Numbered from the stretch's first letter, positions 25,227 through 55,514 are shown. The stretch: 64,000 bases of DNA from Acestrorhynchus altus (GCA_034509495.1 CM067508.1:22026617-22090616); one strand, 5' to 3'. Made by a program: numbers and translations. Notes: generated by a model not told the origin, from the sequence alone.

Positions 25227-26118
25227 CTGGAAATTATTCACAGTGATTCACTTTTTGCACATTTTGTTATAAGTCTTATTCAAAATGGATTGAATTTTGT
25301 TTAAAATATTTGCTATAGTTTTTACAAATAACACAAATATATCCATAAGTATTCACAGCTTTTGCTATGCCACTCAGAACAAAGCTCAGGTTCATCTTGT
25401 TTCTACTGATTATCCTCCAGATAATTGGAGTACACCTGTGGTAAATTCTCATATATATCAGCAAAAGGCTCTTGACAGCCCATCTGGAGTTTTACAAAAG
25501 GCACCTAAAATACTCTCAGACCATGAGAAACTAAATGATCTGGTCTTTGGTCATTGGTTTTTGGCCTCAATGCTAACTGTCATGTCTGGAGGAAACCAGG
25601 CACTGCTCATCACCTAGCCAATACAATTCATAGAGTGAAGCATGGTGGTGGCAGCACCATGCTTATGGGGAGTGTTTTTTGCAGCAGGAACTGGGAGACT
25701 TATGTAGGTCGAGGTTAACATGACTGCATCAATGTACAGAGACATCCTTGATGATAACGTCAGACTGGCACAAAGGTTTATCTTCTAACAGGACAATGAC
25801 CCTAAACACAGCCAAGATTACAAAGGAGTCGCTTTGGGACAATCTGATTGAGCTTGAGAGGTTCTGCAAAGAAGAATGGGAGAAACTTGTGTGCCAAGCT
25901 TGTAGCATCATACTTTAAAAGGCTGTAATTGCTACCAAAGGAGCTAAAGTATTTTGCAAAGGCTATGAATACTTATGTACATGTTAGATTTTTGTGTTAA
26001 ATACATTTGCAAAAATATTCAAATGAACTTTTCTCACTTTGTCATCGTGAGGTGAAAAATTGAATATGGCTGTAACATAAAATGTGCAAAAAGTGAAACG
26101 CTTTGAATATTATCTGGC
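25227..26118 (+). mobile_element. Tc1-like transposon, internally deleted and decayed
   Basis: The ends are inverted and related: the left 'ggaaattattcacagtgatt' pairs with the complement of the right 'cgctttgaatattatctgg', and the match continues inward through 'cactttttgcacattttgt', 'aatatttgc' and 'taagtattcacagc' for more than 150 bp. TA dinucleotides flank both ends. Inside, one frame retains Tc1 transposase fragments ('AWWWQHHAYG', then 'QDNDPKHS' around the second catalytic Asp) broken by stops and deletions. It belongs to the same family as 57025-58209. Confidence 0.75.
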
Positions 26119-26744
26119 TACATATTACTGAGTATATTACAGCAACACTGCATCAGTAGAATCAATATTCAATGTTATATGATGTAATGAATCAGTTCAT
26201 TAGAGCAGCAAACTAAACATCTACAGGATCATTTGAATGTGTTAGTACACAGTAGCTTTCTGCTGGCACTGCTGACCTCACTGTGGGAGCAATCCTTCAC
26301 TATGGCTCATACTGAGTCCAATCTAATGTCTGTAACAGTGTCTCTCACTCACAGCAGCCTCTCTCACCCTGTGGTGTTCACAGACTGCATAATCGGACAC
26401 CCTCCACTGTTTGACCCTTACTTGCCAGGTACTGAAAGAGATCCAGAGTGTTTAGATTAGCTTTAATTGCTTATGACCAAACCTGAACTATGAACTATCT
26501 GAAATCATTTTCATTCTTGACCTTCCTGTAACACTGTTTTCTCCTCTAGTGAACTTTACACTGCTATGATCTGAGATGCGTGTATATGGAGCGTTCTCTC
26601 ATTGCAGCATTTTAATTGAGACCAGAAATAAGATTAGACTGCAGTTTTGTAGTAAACTGTTGATGTGTGATGTTCTTCTGTTTGAGTCATTATTTTACTG
26701 ATGTAACAGCACTTCTATATTTAATCACAATTTGGAAATGCCAA
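26119..26744. other. Intergenic, nothing recognised
   Basis: The plus frame at 26233-26460 has no recognisable motif. Confidence 0.35.
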
Positions 26745-27040
26745 TTATCCAACCCCATTAGGACCCCCACCCCCCACCCCATCACATATGATGCTTTGCC
26801 ACTAGGAGTGTGAAGACAAGCACATGTTTCCTTCAAAACACATGGATCCAGTCTCTGGATGTATTCAAGTTCCTGCCATGGCATCATTGATGGTCAGCAA
26901 ACATGCTCAGAGGAAAGTATCGGGTGCTCAGCTCTGGTACAAGACACCTGTGCTGGCCAGGATCATGCTGATTGGGGAGAGAGTGCCATCTACCCACCCA
27001 GAACATGGAACTTTGTTCACAGTAACCTTTAATTTAGTGT
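26745..27040 (-). mobile_element. SINE-like fragment related to 52750-53000
   Basis: It shares with the copy at 52.8 kb the block 'cctgtgctggccaggatca' then 'gggagagagtgccatctacccaccc'-type sequence (shown in shortened form). The tRNA-like head seen in the other copy is absent here. Confidence 0.45.
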
Positions 27041-27171
27041 AACACACACTTCAACAAGCACCCCTGTAAGGTGATGCTCTGAGACACCAGGTCAGATTCA
27101 CTCTCCTTTCTGAACCATAAATAACCACTTTATAATAACATCTGGTCTGAGTGTTTATTTTGTTGTACAGT

Positions 27172-27822
<651 letters not shown>

Positions 27823-28005
27823 TAGACAGACAGAATCGGACAGACAGACAGACAGTCTGGTAGTTAGAAAGAAATATAGAAAAACAGACTGGCAGATAGA
27901 CAGACAGGCATTCAGAAAGACAGAGACAGACAGATTCAGACAGACAGAGAGACAGACAGACAGACGGATATTCAGACAGACAGACATTCAGACAGAGAGA
28001 TGTCA
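27823..28005 (+). repeat. (GACA)n array beside the ddb1 promoter
   Basis: An imperfect tetranucleotide array with units 'gaca', 'gata' and 'ttcagaca' ends about 165 bp upstream of the ddb1 start codon. On the minus strand it reads as a Cys/Leu/Ser-rich frame, which is an artefact. Confidence 0.9.
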
Positions 28006-28171
28006 TAAGTCCTCCCGGCCTGCAGGTGGCGCAGTTCTGCATTCCCGCTCCTACAGTTGTTTTGTAAGCGCTGAGCTCCTCCGTGCACCCATGGTCGTCC
28101 ACAGCGGATGAGCTGAAGCAGATTGTCGTCGCTGTCGTTGTGAAGGTGTCCTCGTGTCCATTCTGAGCGCC
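28006..28171 (+). promoter_or_regulatory. ddb1: ddb1 core promoter / 5' UTR, CpG-rich
   Basis: Composition changes sharply from the GACA repeat to a GC- and CpG-richer stretch that continues into exon 1 and the start of intron 1 ('gcgcgcgcccgcccgcc' near 28240). No TATA box stands out, consistent with a housekeeping CpG-type promoter. The transcription start is not determined; I infer it lies within this interval. Confidence 0.5.
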
Positions 28172-45202
<17,031 letters not shown>

Positions 45203-45672
45203 CCCTGTTGGTCTGATCAGCTGCTGTACATAAATATAAATAAACCAACAGGTGTGTGTGTGTGTGTGTCGGCGCGAAAGTGTTTGTTTTGTATGTTTCA
45301 CTCCTCAAGTCTGAGCTCCATCTTCCTCTCCTCTCCAGAGCCTCCTGTCCTAAAATCCATACACACACTCTTACACACACATACCTACACACACTTTCAC
45401 AGAGCTGAATCCTGTCAGAAATATACGCTACACTAGGGCCTAGTGGTCAGATGTGAATGTGTGGTTTGAATTTTGAGGTGAAGGCAATATGGTGGTCTTT
45501 GCTGTGGTTCCACCGTGGTCTTCACTGCACCGTTAGAAGGTGTGGTTAGGATGCTCTGACAGCACTTAGGGGCAGATGGACAGAGAGCTTCAGTAGACTT
45601 TTATCAGTGAAGTTTTGTCTGTGATTTTTCCTCAATATTTTCTTTTAATAAAGCTTGCTTCAGAATGTTCTT
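45203..45672 (+). terminator. ddb1: ddb1 3' UTR with two polyadenylation signals
   Basis: A proximal AATAAA at 45239-45244 lies 37 nt after the stop codon, just before a short GT run. A distal AATAAA at 45647-45652 is followed by a GT/T-rich stretch ('gttcttctgcttcc') suited to cleavage. The distal site would give a 3' UTR of about 460 nt. Use of either is inferred. Confidence 0.6.
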
Positions 45673-46959
45673 CTGCTTCCACTCTGTTTTGAGGGCTCTG
45701 TTTTACAGACACTTGAACTCTGCATCATTCATTAGCTTTTAAACAAGCAGTCCATCAGTCAGTACATGTTTGCTTAATTTACAGCAGAAGATGCTAGGCT
45801 AATATTGTTCTTGTTATGTTTACTATGGGATTAATACAAAGCTGATCCTTCTGCATGTTATGTTTGTTTATTTCACTAAATAATCGGTTCAAGGTTTTAC
45901 ATCTCGTGCTAATTTAAATGACTCGTGGTTATCTTCACCTGAGAAACATCCACACATCTCCAAATCTTAAAAATAATATTTATGTTTCTATACTTTCAAA
46001 AATTTCCATCCAGAAAAAAAAATGCCTATCTTCACATGCTCACCCTGTATGAGGTAATAGTACCTCTTGAACAGAGTCTACAAAACGCCACGAAGCACGG
46101 AATTAATACCAAATTACACTCTAATCTCTATATTAGTGTACTATGGGCATCATAAAATTCCAGATTCTACATCTAAATGGAGTATGATGTATTTGGACAC
46201 TACATTCCATAATGTCAATATCTACATTGTGATTTGTGCATTTATCACTTATGTTTGCTGTAGGGATGAGATGTTTGACATTCGGAAATATGCATACATT
46301 TTTTATATTTTCATAAAGCTCTGATTTCCCTGTCAACACAATGTTACTTAACACCTTGGACAGTTTGAGAGTGGGCAGGAGGCCAAAGTGCAAACAAAAA
46401 ACTTTGTAGACAAGTTTAATTTGCATTTCGATGCATTTAAAGTGCATTAAGTTTAAATTAGCTTGTTGGATTGTCTGTAATCCAAATCAGAAGAGCCTGA
46501 GTGACCCCAAGATGGCTTCACAAGTCATCAATTCTATGCAGTTTATTCACGCACTTTATGGCTCAATAAATCATAAACACTGTCCTTCTATCTTTGGATG
46601 TGTTTCCATGGTGTTTGTATATAAAAAAATATAGCAATGTGTTAACAGGTTTTACCAAGAGTGATGACTCTCAGAACATTTAATTAATATCAACGTGGGT
46701 GGGATGTCATTCCGAACTCTGACATCTGACTTCCAGGGTAAATGGAATGCAACATGAAATCTCATTAAAGCCAGATTGAACTAAAGCTGTTTAAAGAGTC
46801 TGGGTTAATTGCTACAAACAATGCAGAAATAAAATTGTGGCATTGCCATTGTTGGACTCTTGTGAAATTGATTCGTTTTGTAGAATAAAGTTACAGAAAT
46901 GTGTTCAAAACCTTCTGGCATTAAGAAACAAGTCACAAATATTAAACAACTGGTTTTAT
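45673..46959. other. Intergenic, nothing recognised
   Basis: AT-rich DNA between ddb1 and the Tc1-like pseudogene; the left end of that element may lie here but I found no matching inverted repeat. Confidence 0.4.
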
Positions 46960-47721
46960 AATCAAGCTGAGGAGGATAAATGGAATCACTGTAATTTGTG
47001 GTTCTGAAACAAACACCTAGTAAAGGGATGCATACAGGTTGACAAAGGGAAACATCAAAGTGTTAAAATAGAATGTTTAAAGAGAAAATCCACAACAAAA
47101 CAAATGAGAAACAAGTGGCAGAAACTGGAGACAATGTCTGGGACCGAACAGTGACAAGTCGCCTAAAAGAAGATTACAGTAGGCTAAAAAAGCAATCATG
47201 CACTGTGGATGACTGGATCAAAGTCCTCTTCAGAGATGAATCGTGAATCATTAGTTCATAAGATGGCTAACTGAAGAATATTTCTACAGTTATTAATAAT
47301 GTGGGGCTGCATGTGCAGTAAAGGCACAGGGATTGTTACATCTTCAGTAAATGCCAAAGCCTACATATTGGACATTTTGGACACTTTTTTATTCCATCAG
47401 CTGAAAGGGTGATGATGACTTAAGATGATTAATGCATTTTGCCAAAGGGCAGAAAATCTGAAAACGTTCCTTCAAGAAAGACGTATAATGTCACTTGCAT
47501 GGCCTGCAAACAGTCCAGATCTCAATCCAGTTGAAAATCTCTGGTGGAAATTGAAAAACATGGTCAGTGACGAGGCTCCAACCTGCAAAGCCGATCTGGT
47601 AACAGCAGTAAGAGACAGTTGCAGACAGATTGATGAAGAATACTGTTTGTCATTAGTTAATTCTATGCATCAGAGAATTCAAGCTGTTATAAAAGCCAGA
47701 GGTGGTGCAACAAAGTACTAA
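46960..47721 (+). pseudogene. Tc1-like transposase pseudogene, second family
   Basis: Fragments in order: 'DWIKVLFRDES' (first catalytic Asp region, then a stop), 'MWGCMCSKGTGIVTSSVNA', a broken middle where the second Asp should be, then an intact 98-codon end from 47425 with 'LAWPANSPDLNPVENLWWK' carrying the third catalytic Glu. Stops and shifts interrupt it at least twice. Element ends were not found, so the whole transposon cannot be delimited. Confidence 0.75.
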
Positions 47722-47849
47722 CGGTGCAGTTTTTTTCCCTCATTATTCGGTAATGATAATTAGCACAGCACAATGCTAAATGGCATCTGATCGCAGCAGC
47801 TGTTCTTTTTTTTTTTTTTTTTTTACTTTCCTTTTAGTTGTTCTTGTAT

Positions 47850-49680
47850 GTTTAAATCTCTCTTAACTCTATTCCTTCCCTTCCACCAAGTTTTCTTTCT
47901 TTTCCAAACACATAGGGTTTTGGTTTTTAGAATTATTCTAACTCGGAATGGAGAACAAAAGAGAGAGAACAATGTACATGTACATGTACTCATGCATCAA
48001 GCTCCTGGAACTGTTTCCATTCCTGAAGAACTCTGGACACTGTTCAGAGGATGCAGAGCTGGAGTCAAAACGATGTCGAAGCGATGCTATAAACCCTTTT
48101 TCCAGTCAATAATCATAAGCAACATCAGATCTCTGGTCAACAAGATGGACAAGCTGAGCATGACGATTGAGTTGCAGAGGAAGTACCGTAAGGCCAGTCT
48201 GCTGTGCTTTTCAAAAACTTTATGCAGATTTTGCAGACTCAGGTGTCTCAAGTCCCTGCTTTCAAATCATGAGAGGTGACAGAGATGCCAAATGGGCTTG
48301 TAAATGGAGAAGCAGAGGGATTACACAGTTTCCTAACAACAGGAGGTGTCATCCAGGGTATGCTACTCTGAAGGACCATTGCTGTTGCCCAGACACTGAA
48401 CTCTTAATCATGAGTGTTCACCCATTGTTCTTGCCAGTAGAACTAACAGTTGCCATTCTGCCAAAAGCTGAATGTGTTTAACATGCTGAGCACGTCACCA
48501 CCCACCCCCACCCCTACCTCCGGTAGAAGTAGCAGTTGCATTTCTTCCTCACCACTGCTGCTGTCTCCACAGTCCTACTCATACCCCTCTGCTCACAGCC
48601 ATTCTCCAAAGACTCTCATCCACCTCTAGAGCCAGGTGAGGAGACAGCTGGAGAAGCTGGACCCGATGGATTCAGCCCAAGAGTATTGAGGGTCTGTGCC
48701 TGGGATTCCTCAGTGTCTCTTTCACCTGAGTCTGAAGCAAGGGCAAGTTTCTACACTGTGGAAAAGATCCTGTCTGGTTCCTACTCCAAAGAAGTCATCC
48801 ATCTCTTCTCTCAATTACTTCAGACCAGTGGCTCTCATCCCATGTCATGAAGGTCCTGGAAAGATTGGTGCTGCTCAGCTGGTCAGCCCTTTCCTGGATC
48901 CTCTGCAGTTTGCTTATCAACAGTAGATTGGTGTGGGTGAGGCAGCACACTCCCATCTGGACCAGAACAACACAGTGAAAATCACTTTTTTTGACTTCTC
49001 AAGTGCATTTAACACCATCCACCCTCTCGTGCTTGGGGAGAAGATGGATAAAATGCATGTGGATTCCATCAAGTCCATGATAACCTGGGTCCTGGACTAC
49101 CTGCGTCATACGCCCCAGTGTGTGCAGATGGGCAGATGAGCAGAGTCTACTTTCTGAGGAAGCTCAAGTCTGTCAGTGTGTGCAGCAAAATACTGGCCAT
49201 CTTATACCAGTTTGTTGTTGTGGATGCTGTCTTCTTCCCAGCAGTCTGCTGGGGAGGCTGCATCAAAGGGGGAGATGCCAAGAAGATCAACAAACTGATC
49301 AAGAAAGCCGACTCTTGGATGCTCACTGGAGAGTTTTGAGGCAGTGGTGGAAAAGAGGACTCTCAACAAACTGACCAGTGTACTGGATATCTCACCCCCT
49401 CTGTGACTTACTGGTCAGACAGTGGAGCACTTTCAGCAACAGACTCAGTCAGCTAATCTGTAGCAAGGAGCAGTACAGGAGGTCATTTGTACTAACATTG
49501 ATCACACTGTACAACTCCTCTTCACTGTGTCAGGACATTATTACACACCGAGCCACTAACAGGACAGGCTCACTGATTTTGGCTGGTCATTATTATTTAT
49601 ATCCAATCACAGCACTGACACCATCTACACATTTACATAACTGACAATATTCAGATCTTCTATTCATATTTTGTGCACAG
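47850..49680 (+). pseudogene. Rex/CR1-like LINE polyprotein pseudogene A
   Basis: In order: an endonuclease start ('IISNIRSLVNKMDKLSM'), a reverse-transcriptase N-terminal region ('AGPDGFSPRVLRVCA'), then 'ITFFDFSSAFNTIHP' carrying the first catalytic Asp of RT, then directly C-terminal sequence 'VYFLRKLKSVSVCSKILA' and 'VCWGGCIKGGDAKKINKL'. The central RT block with the second catalytic Asp pair is missing between about 49110 and 49130. Frames change repeatedly and stops occur. The 3' UTR-like 'acactttacctgtacatg' follows near 49680. Confidence 0.7.
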
Positions 49681-50214
49681 ACACTTTACCTGTACATGTT
49701 CACAACAGACAGGATTACTGTGCCTTCATGTGTACTGTGTTGTGATGGCTGTTCCTGCATAATGTTTATACATCTATTTATTACATATTAACACTCATAA
49801 TGACAGACTTAATAACTGCTGTAGTGAAGTAGTTTTAACTTTAACCTTCCTACCTAATATGGATTCCAAATGTTTCCCACACTTGAGCTAAAAGACAATT
49901 GTGACTGACTACAACATTTATATTATTATGTTTTTATTATTATTGTTTCTTAATGCCAGAAGGTTGGAATTTTGAAATAAATTAATAAATAAAAAAGGTT
50001 TCGTGGCATGTCTCTGTGATATGCAGGATTTGTAGAAGTTCAGCTTTAGTTCCTCTGACCCCACTTGTAAGTGGCAAGGCATACAAACCTTGACTGACTT
50101 TAAACCACTTAGCACTGTACCATCCACCAACAGTGCTTGTCTTCCTGGTGAGATAAACCACTTTAATGTTCTTTTTGACCAGGAAAACAAGATCTATTAA
50201 AAAAAACGATTCTC

Positions 50215-51175
50215 CTCACCATGTTCACCCACTTTCAGTCTCCACAGTGGATGTTTGTCGCATGCTGAGCAGAGGGAACGTACGGAATGCAGATGGCCCT
50301 GATGGTGTTCCTGAGAGGGTATAGAGTGCTGAGGAGCTCTCTAGTGTATTTTCACATATCTTTACCTGTCACTAACCCAGGCAACTGTCCCAACCATCTT
50401 CAAGACTTAGAAGACTTCCACTCTGTCACACTTAACCCCCATCACCTCCAAGTGCTTTGAAAGATTAGTTCTTTCTCATTACCTGCCTGCCACACTGGAC
50501 CCACATCAGTTTACCTGTTGCAGCAACAGGTCAACTGAGCATGTCCACAGCCCTCCACACTGCACTGACCCATGTGGACTCTCAGAACTCTTATGTTAGA
50601 ATGGTGTTCATTGACTTTAGTTCAGCATTCAACACAGTGATCCCCTCCAAGCCGATCTCCAAGCTTCGCCCCCTTGGTATCAGCACATCCCACTGCAACA
50701 CGATTTTGGACTTCCTGACTGACATAACCTCCATCACACTGAACAACAGCGTTCCACAAGGTTGTGTTCTGATCCTGACGCTGTACTCTTTGTTCACCCA
50801 CAACTGTGTTCCTGTTTATGGTTCCAACACCTTAATCAAGTTTGTGGATGACACCACGGTTATAGGCCTGATCAGAGACAACAACAAAATAGAATAGAAC
50901 TTTAGAATAGAAGATGGCCTACAGGGACAAGGTGCAGCATCTGGCTGCATGGTGCTCCGACAACAACCTGGGGCTTAACACCCAGAAAGCCAAGGAGGTC
51001 ATCATGGATTTCACTAGAAGCCACCTGGTCTCAACTCGACCCTGGTTGAAAAGGGGCAACAGCATCTTGTGCAACAGGAGTATGTTTTACCACTGTACCG
51101 ATGAGAGCATACTCACCCACTGCATCTCAGCATGGTATGTCCGCTGCCCTCCTCCCATCTGGCAGGTATCTTGAA
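50215..51175 (+). pseudogene. LINE reverse-transcriptase pseudogene B
   Basis: It begins with a stop-ridden RT N-terminal part ('NADGPDGVPERV'), followed by a 118-codon open stretch from 50541 with 'MVFIDFSSAFNTVIP' (first catalytic Asp), 'NNSVPQGCVL' and 'LIKFVDDTTVIGLI', the RT active-site DD in FVDD form. A stop follows at 50895, then 'LAAWCSDNNLGLNTQKAKE' in another frame. It contains the middle that pseudogene A lacks but stops before the C-terminus. It resembles A in type; whether they are one family needs alignment. Confidence 0.72.
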
Positions 51176-52389
51176 ATGTCCTCTCTAAATTGAACTTCAG
51201 TAATTCATTATTCAAATATTTAAAGTCTTAAGTAGTGTAAAGGAACAATTAATTGGGACGTTACTAAACCATTTAGTAATGTTTATGACTGTCTTAAGTA
51301 ATGTACTCTTATTATACAGTGTTGCAGCTGTTAAGTGTACTGACCATACCACTGACTTCATTCTCTCAATGTGTGTGGGCATTACACTGCCTCTGACATG
51401 TTGTAAAGAAGAGCATTAAAAAATCCTGGATATTGTCTGGAGTGATGCTGCAAGCTGCTCTCAGTCGTTTCGTTCAGAACACAGCTCAGTGGAGAGCGAT
51501 GCAATTAGTTTTTCATCTCTATCTCCACAGTGGCAGCGAGAGCCTAATTCCATCTCCAGTATCTGCATATTTCACTAAACTCCCTAGTCAGTGTCTTAGA
51601 TACTGTAGAGCTGTTTGGATATCTGAGCAGTGTTCACTGCAGTACCAGAATTACTGGCTGGAAGAAACCTATTTCTGTGTCGGAAGACCAGTGTACACTG
51701 ACCAGCACAAGTCATTAAGCTCCAACACTTATGGCTGGAAATGTTCACAGTGTTAAACACAGATAGAATTTTAAGTGGTGTGGAAAAAACAGAACGGTGA
51801 AACAGTGGAAACTGAACTTAGGTCTGCCTTTTATGAGCTCCTATCCAAAGACTCTAAACTTCCCCTTTTCATTATTGCAATTATACAGCTTTACTGACTC
51901 CACCTAGCAGCGATTATATCCTAAATATAATGATCTCCCGTTCATCCCTGCAGGCCTCCTCAAATTCCATCACGTTGGATAGGGAGTGTTGCTTTATGAG
52001 TGGTGTGTAGTTTGTGTAGTTCAGAGCAGTTTGACCCTGGAGATAAGACTTTCCATATCTAAACTCTGAGCCTTTAAAACTTTCACTATGAAACCCTACT
52101 GCGGATCATTATTGGTCCGCCACCATCTGCTGTTTTACAAAAAAAAAAAAAAAAAGCTGGCATTAACATTCATATATCAACCCCCAATATATTCCATCAA
52201 TTTTACCACACTCTGCGTGCCATGTCACTGTAGGGTTTTAAAGTGTTACCTGAATTACATATTCAAATCATTGTTTGGAATTCTCATTAAATTCCCACAA
52301 TGAACTTGCTTCAGTGGAGCTCTGATAGGAATGTTAAATTTGCTCAGCTCAGCATTTATTCACTTCACAACCAATGCAATTGCACTTGC
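51176..52389. other. Intergenic, nothing recognised
   Basis: The plus frame at 51433-51756 (107 codons) has no recognisable domain. A poly-A run lies at 52139-52155. Confidence 0.4.
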
Positions 52390-52735
52390 ATTTTTATCCT
52401 GTTTTTGTTGGAGTAACTGTCTCAACTGTCCAGGAAGACCATCTCTTAGACTATGAAGCATTGATGTGATGATTTAATGGCATTCAGGTCAACATGCTGA
52501 CTCCCTAACTTATCCCATATGTGTGCGATGGAGCACCATTATTCCAAAGAACACAGACCCACTGCTCCACAGCTCAGTGCTGGGGAACGTTATATCCCTC
52601 TAACACATGCCTGGGATTAGGCACTGAGTATGGTGCCAAAGGGCTCATGTTTTATTGGCAACACATCTCTACAGGGATAAGTCAAGCTGTGGGTATCATT
52701 AGAAAGGGTGTCCACTCACATTTGGACAGATTGTG
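52390..52735 (+). mobile_element. MITE copy, left end truncated
   Basis: Same internal order as 60336-60797 ('tgttggagtaactgtctc', 'atggcattcaggtcaaca', 'ccactgctccacagctcagtgctgg'). It ends 'cacatttggacagattgtg' before TA. The left inverted repeat is missing. Confidence 0.65.
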
Positions 52736-52749
52736 TATATGGGTCCCAA

Positions 52750-53000
52750 AAAGCACATTACGCTACAAGTGGTATGTCAGTAACTATAGTAACAAGAAAG
52801 TGCCAGGTCCCCAGCTCCAATACAATGGCTAACAGACGCCTGTGCCAGCCAGTATTGCACTGGGTGTGATGTGGGGAGAGAGCACCATCTACCCACCCAG
52901 AGAGAGCATGGCGTGCTCTCTCAGATTCTGGCTGCTGATGGCATGAGCTGGGATTCGAATCTGTGGATCACAGTGCTGGCACATTAGACCGCTGAGCCCT
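52750..53000 (-). mobile_element. tRNA-headed SINE, minus orientation
   Basis: Read on the minus strand from about 53000, 'ggctcagcggtctaatgtgc' supplies an A-box and 'cagattcgaatcccagc' a B-box, a tRNA-type pol III promoter. The body continues with 'gggtgggtagatggtgctct'. It inserted directly next to the MITE end. A headless relative lies at 26745-27040. Confidence 0.65.
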
Positions 53001-53688
53001 AAGAAGCCAAGGAACCCAGTTTGATACCCCTGTTCTAGAGTCTCTACAATTACACTAATATAATACACATTTGTTGCTACATGTTGGAGAACACTGAACT
53101 AAACTACATGCACAAACCTGCAGAGACCGCTGTTCCACTGCGTGAGTTGATGAAAATGTGTGGATTTGTGAGCTTGACCTGGAGTCTGCCCTCTTGTTTC
53201 TGCTCTCGCTGGTTCACCCAGACTGATCCCAGACAGATCCCAGACCTACCCAGAGGGGGTTTCATTAGCTTAGTTTTCAGGGAAGAAGTGACCCGTGCCT
53301 GCCTTCTCTATTCACACACACACACTCATATACTGTCGCACACACAGATGGGGAGCACAGGTAGTGTATGTTTTATTGATTAAGTGAGGGAAGGAGAGAA
53401 CAGGGGAGCAATAGGGATGCATTATTGATCAAATGAGTGGAGGAAACGAGCAGTGGTTGAGACAGCAGGGGAGCAAACAGAAATGGAAAAAGAGAGATGG
53501 AAAAGAACGACGAATAGATGTTTGAGAAATGGAGTCCATCCATGCATCCTCTCCATCAAATCAGTATTCGGTCGATACAGCTTCTCTGAGTTGGTCGCCA
53601 CCGCCATCATGAATTTTTCAAATTGAAATGTCACTCCTGGCTTTGACGGAACAGACCTGAATGATTTCCCATCGTGCTATAAGCATGG

Positions 53689-53720
<32 letters not shown>

Positions 53721-54049
53721 TCTCTCTTTTCATAGCAATGAAAAGGGATCAATCAGGTTCATTTGTCATTATGCAAATCTCCAAGCTATGAAGTGTGTTT
53801 GGTACTGTTCAGCAGATAATTGCCGTAACTGCTGAATGTCATTCTCGGCCCACTTTCAGATTCACCAGCTTTGGACAAAAGACTGTGTTCAGAAAAATGA
53901 ATCATAGAATTCCAGTTTACCCCAGCTCAGCTTCCTATTCTACTAAAGGCTTTAGGCCTTGATGGAAGCTGCCCTCTACATTATGGTGTGGGTCACTGAC
54001 CGGCTCATTCCCAAATCGAGCCAATGTTCCCAATTCCCATCCTTCACAT
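53001..54049. other. Intergenic, with (TC)n at 53691-53728
   Basis: No gene recognised. The plus frame at 53081-53383 contains a short AC repeat and no domain. Confidence 0.4.
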
Positions 54050-54290
54050 TTATGGTCTTTGTTCTTGTAACTGTGCTCTTCTGTGTACTTCTAAATGCTT
54101 TTCTAGCTGTGGCTTTTTGTGTTCTTCTGTGCTCTTCGGTGTTCTTTTAACTGTGCTCATCAATCTGTGCTCTTCATTGTTATAACTGTGCTCTTCTATC
54201 TATGTCCTTTCTAATTTTGCTATTCCGGCTGCGCTCTTCAGTGTTCTAACTGTGCTTTCCCAACTGTGTGTATGTGTGTGACTTGAATGA
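54050..54290 (+). repeat. Degenerate 'ctgtgctcttc' tandem repeat
   Basis: Variants of 'aactgtgctcttct' recur roughly every 25-30 bp with intervening 'ttctaactg' motifs; a decayed minisatellite. Confidence 0.5.
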
Positions 54291-55374
54291 CAAATTTGAC
54301 TTACAACTACACACAACCACTTACCTGTAAAAGCTTTATTTATGTTTTATGTTTAGGTGTGTTGTCATGGAACATGTACAGATACTATATACACATGTTA
54401 ATTAGCACTGAAATCAGAGATCATTCACTCTTTCTCTCTGTCTTTCTACATCAGTTCTTCCATTAATCCAGTTTTCTAGTCCTGGTGTCTCGCCTCTTCT
54501 TTTATTTCCCCATTTGTTCATTCCACACCTCCTCTCTCTGCCATTAAACCATGCAATCCATCACTTACATCATCACTACAGTCTGCATCTTGCTGCACAT
54601 ATACAGAAACAGTCCCTCAGCTTTCACATCATGTTGTGCTTTTTATAACTGGGCTCTTTTTTCTCTATCTGGACTGAGTTTGTTTACATGTTGGACACAG
54701 GACAGTTTTTTTTAACAATGTCTGCAATGTTCTGTAAGTTGCTCTAAATATGAGCATCGGCTAAACACCATAAATGGAAATGAAAATGTTGCACTGTAAG
54801 CCTGTTCCTTTGGCAGCAGGGGTCAGTGTTGAGCAGTTTGCATCCCTAACACTGCTGCACTATGTGCTGTAAGAGATAAATCCATTATGAAAGTATATAC
54901 GTCACTGTAATAAATATCGTAGTTTTAAACAAAATAATATGCATTTAAAACCACAGAGAAGGTTACTGGTGTCTCCTCGCTGGACCACAGGAGACGGTGC
55001 TCTTCATCGGCTTTTTGGCTCGTTGTCTGGCTCAGTGGAGTTGCAGGTCCAAAGGAAGTCTCACAGAATCACAACAGATTGTTTTTCATATGAATAAGAA
55101 AGTCCGGTCTATCTAACAGTTATAAAAAGATCAGTTCCTGTGTTACGCTACCCTTCACTTCAACATCATTTCACTCACATCAGGTTCTCTGAAAGCATCA
55201 CAGAGAAGATGCTGTGAGAAGCTCCTTGCAGGACTGGATGAATGACCAGCACAGTGAGAAATGATTTATAAAGAGGTGAAAGAAGAAGAGAGGACGAGCA
55301 GAGAGGGAAAGGACCACTCCGTTCTTCCACTGTCTGTGATGTTATAATCATTGAGTTCTTTGGAGGACCGCTCT
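54291..55374 (-). other. Probable 3' UTR / downstream flank of the tetraspanin
   Basis: Minus-strand AATAAA signals are at 54335-54340 and 54501-54506 and could end a 3' UTR of about 0.9-1.0 kb starting below 55375. A fragment of L2/SINE-type tail ('gttgctctaaatatgagca', 'cggctaaacaccataaatgg') sits at 54735-54790. Transcript extent is inferred only. Confidence 0.35.
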
Positions 55375-55454
55375 CTATGCGTAGAACGTGTCCACTTTCA
55401 CCGCCTGACAGAACATAGTCATGGAGAACACCAGTCCTAAAATCTGAACAGACA

Positions 55455-55514
<60 letters not shown>

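Noticed and set aside
52960..53000. A/B-box pair on the minus strand as a tRNA gene
   Set aside because: No acceptor-stem complementarity seen, and the sequence continues as a repeated SINE body also present near 26.8 kb.
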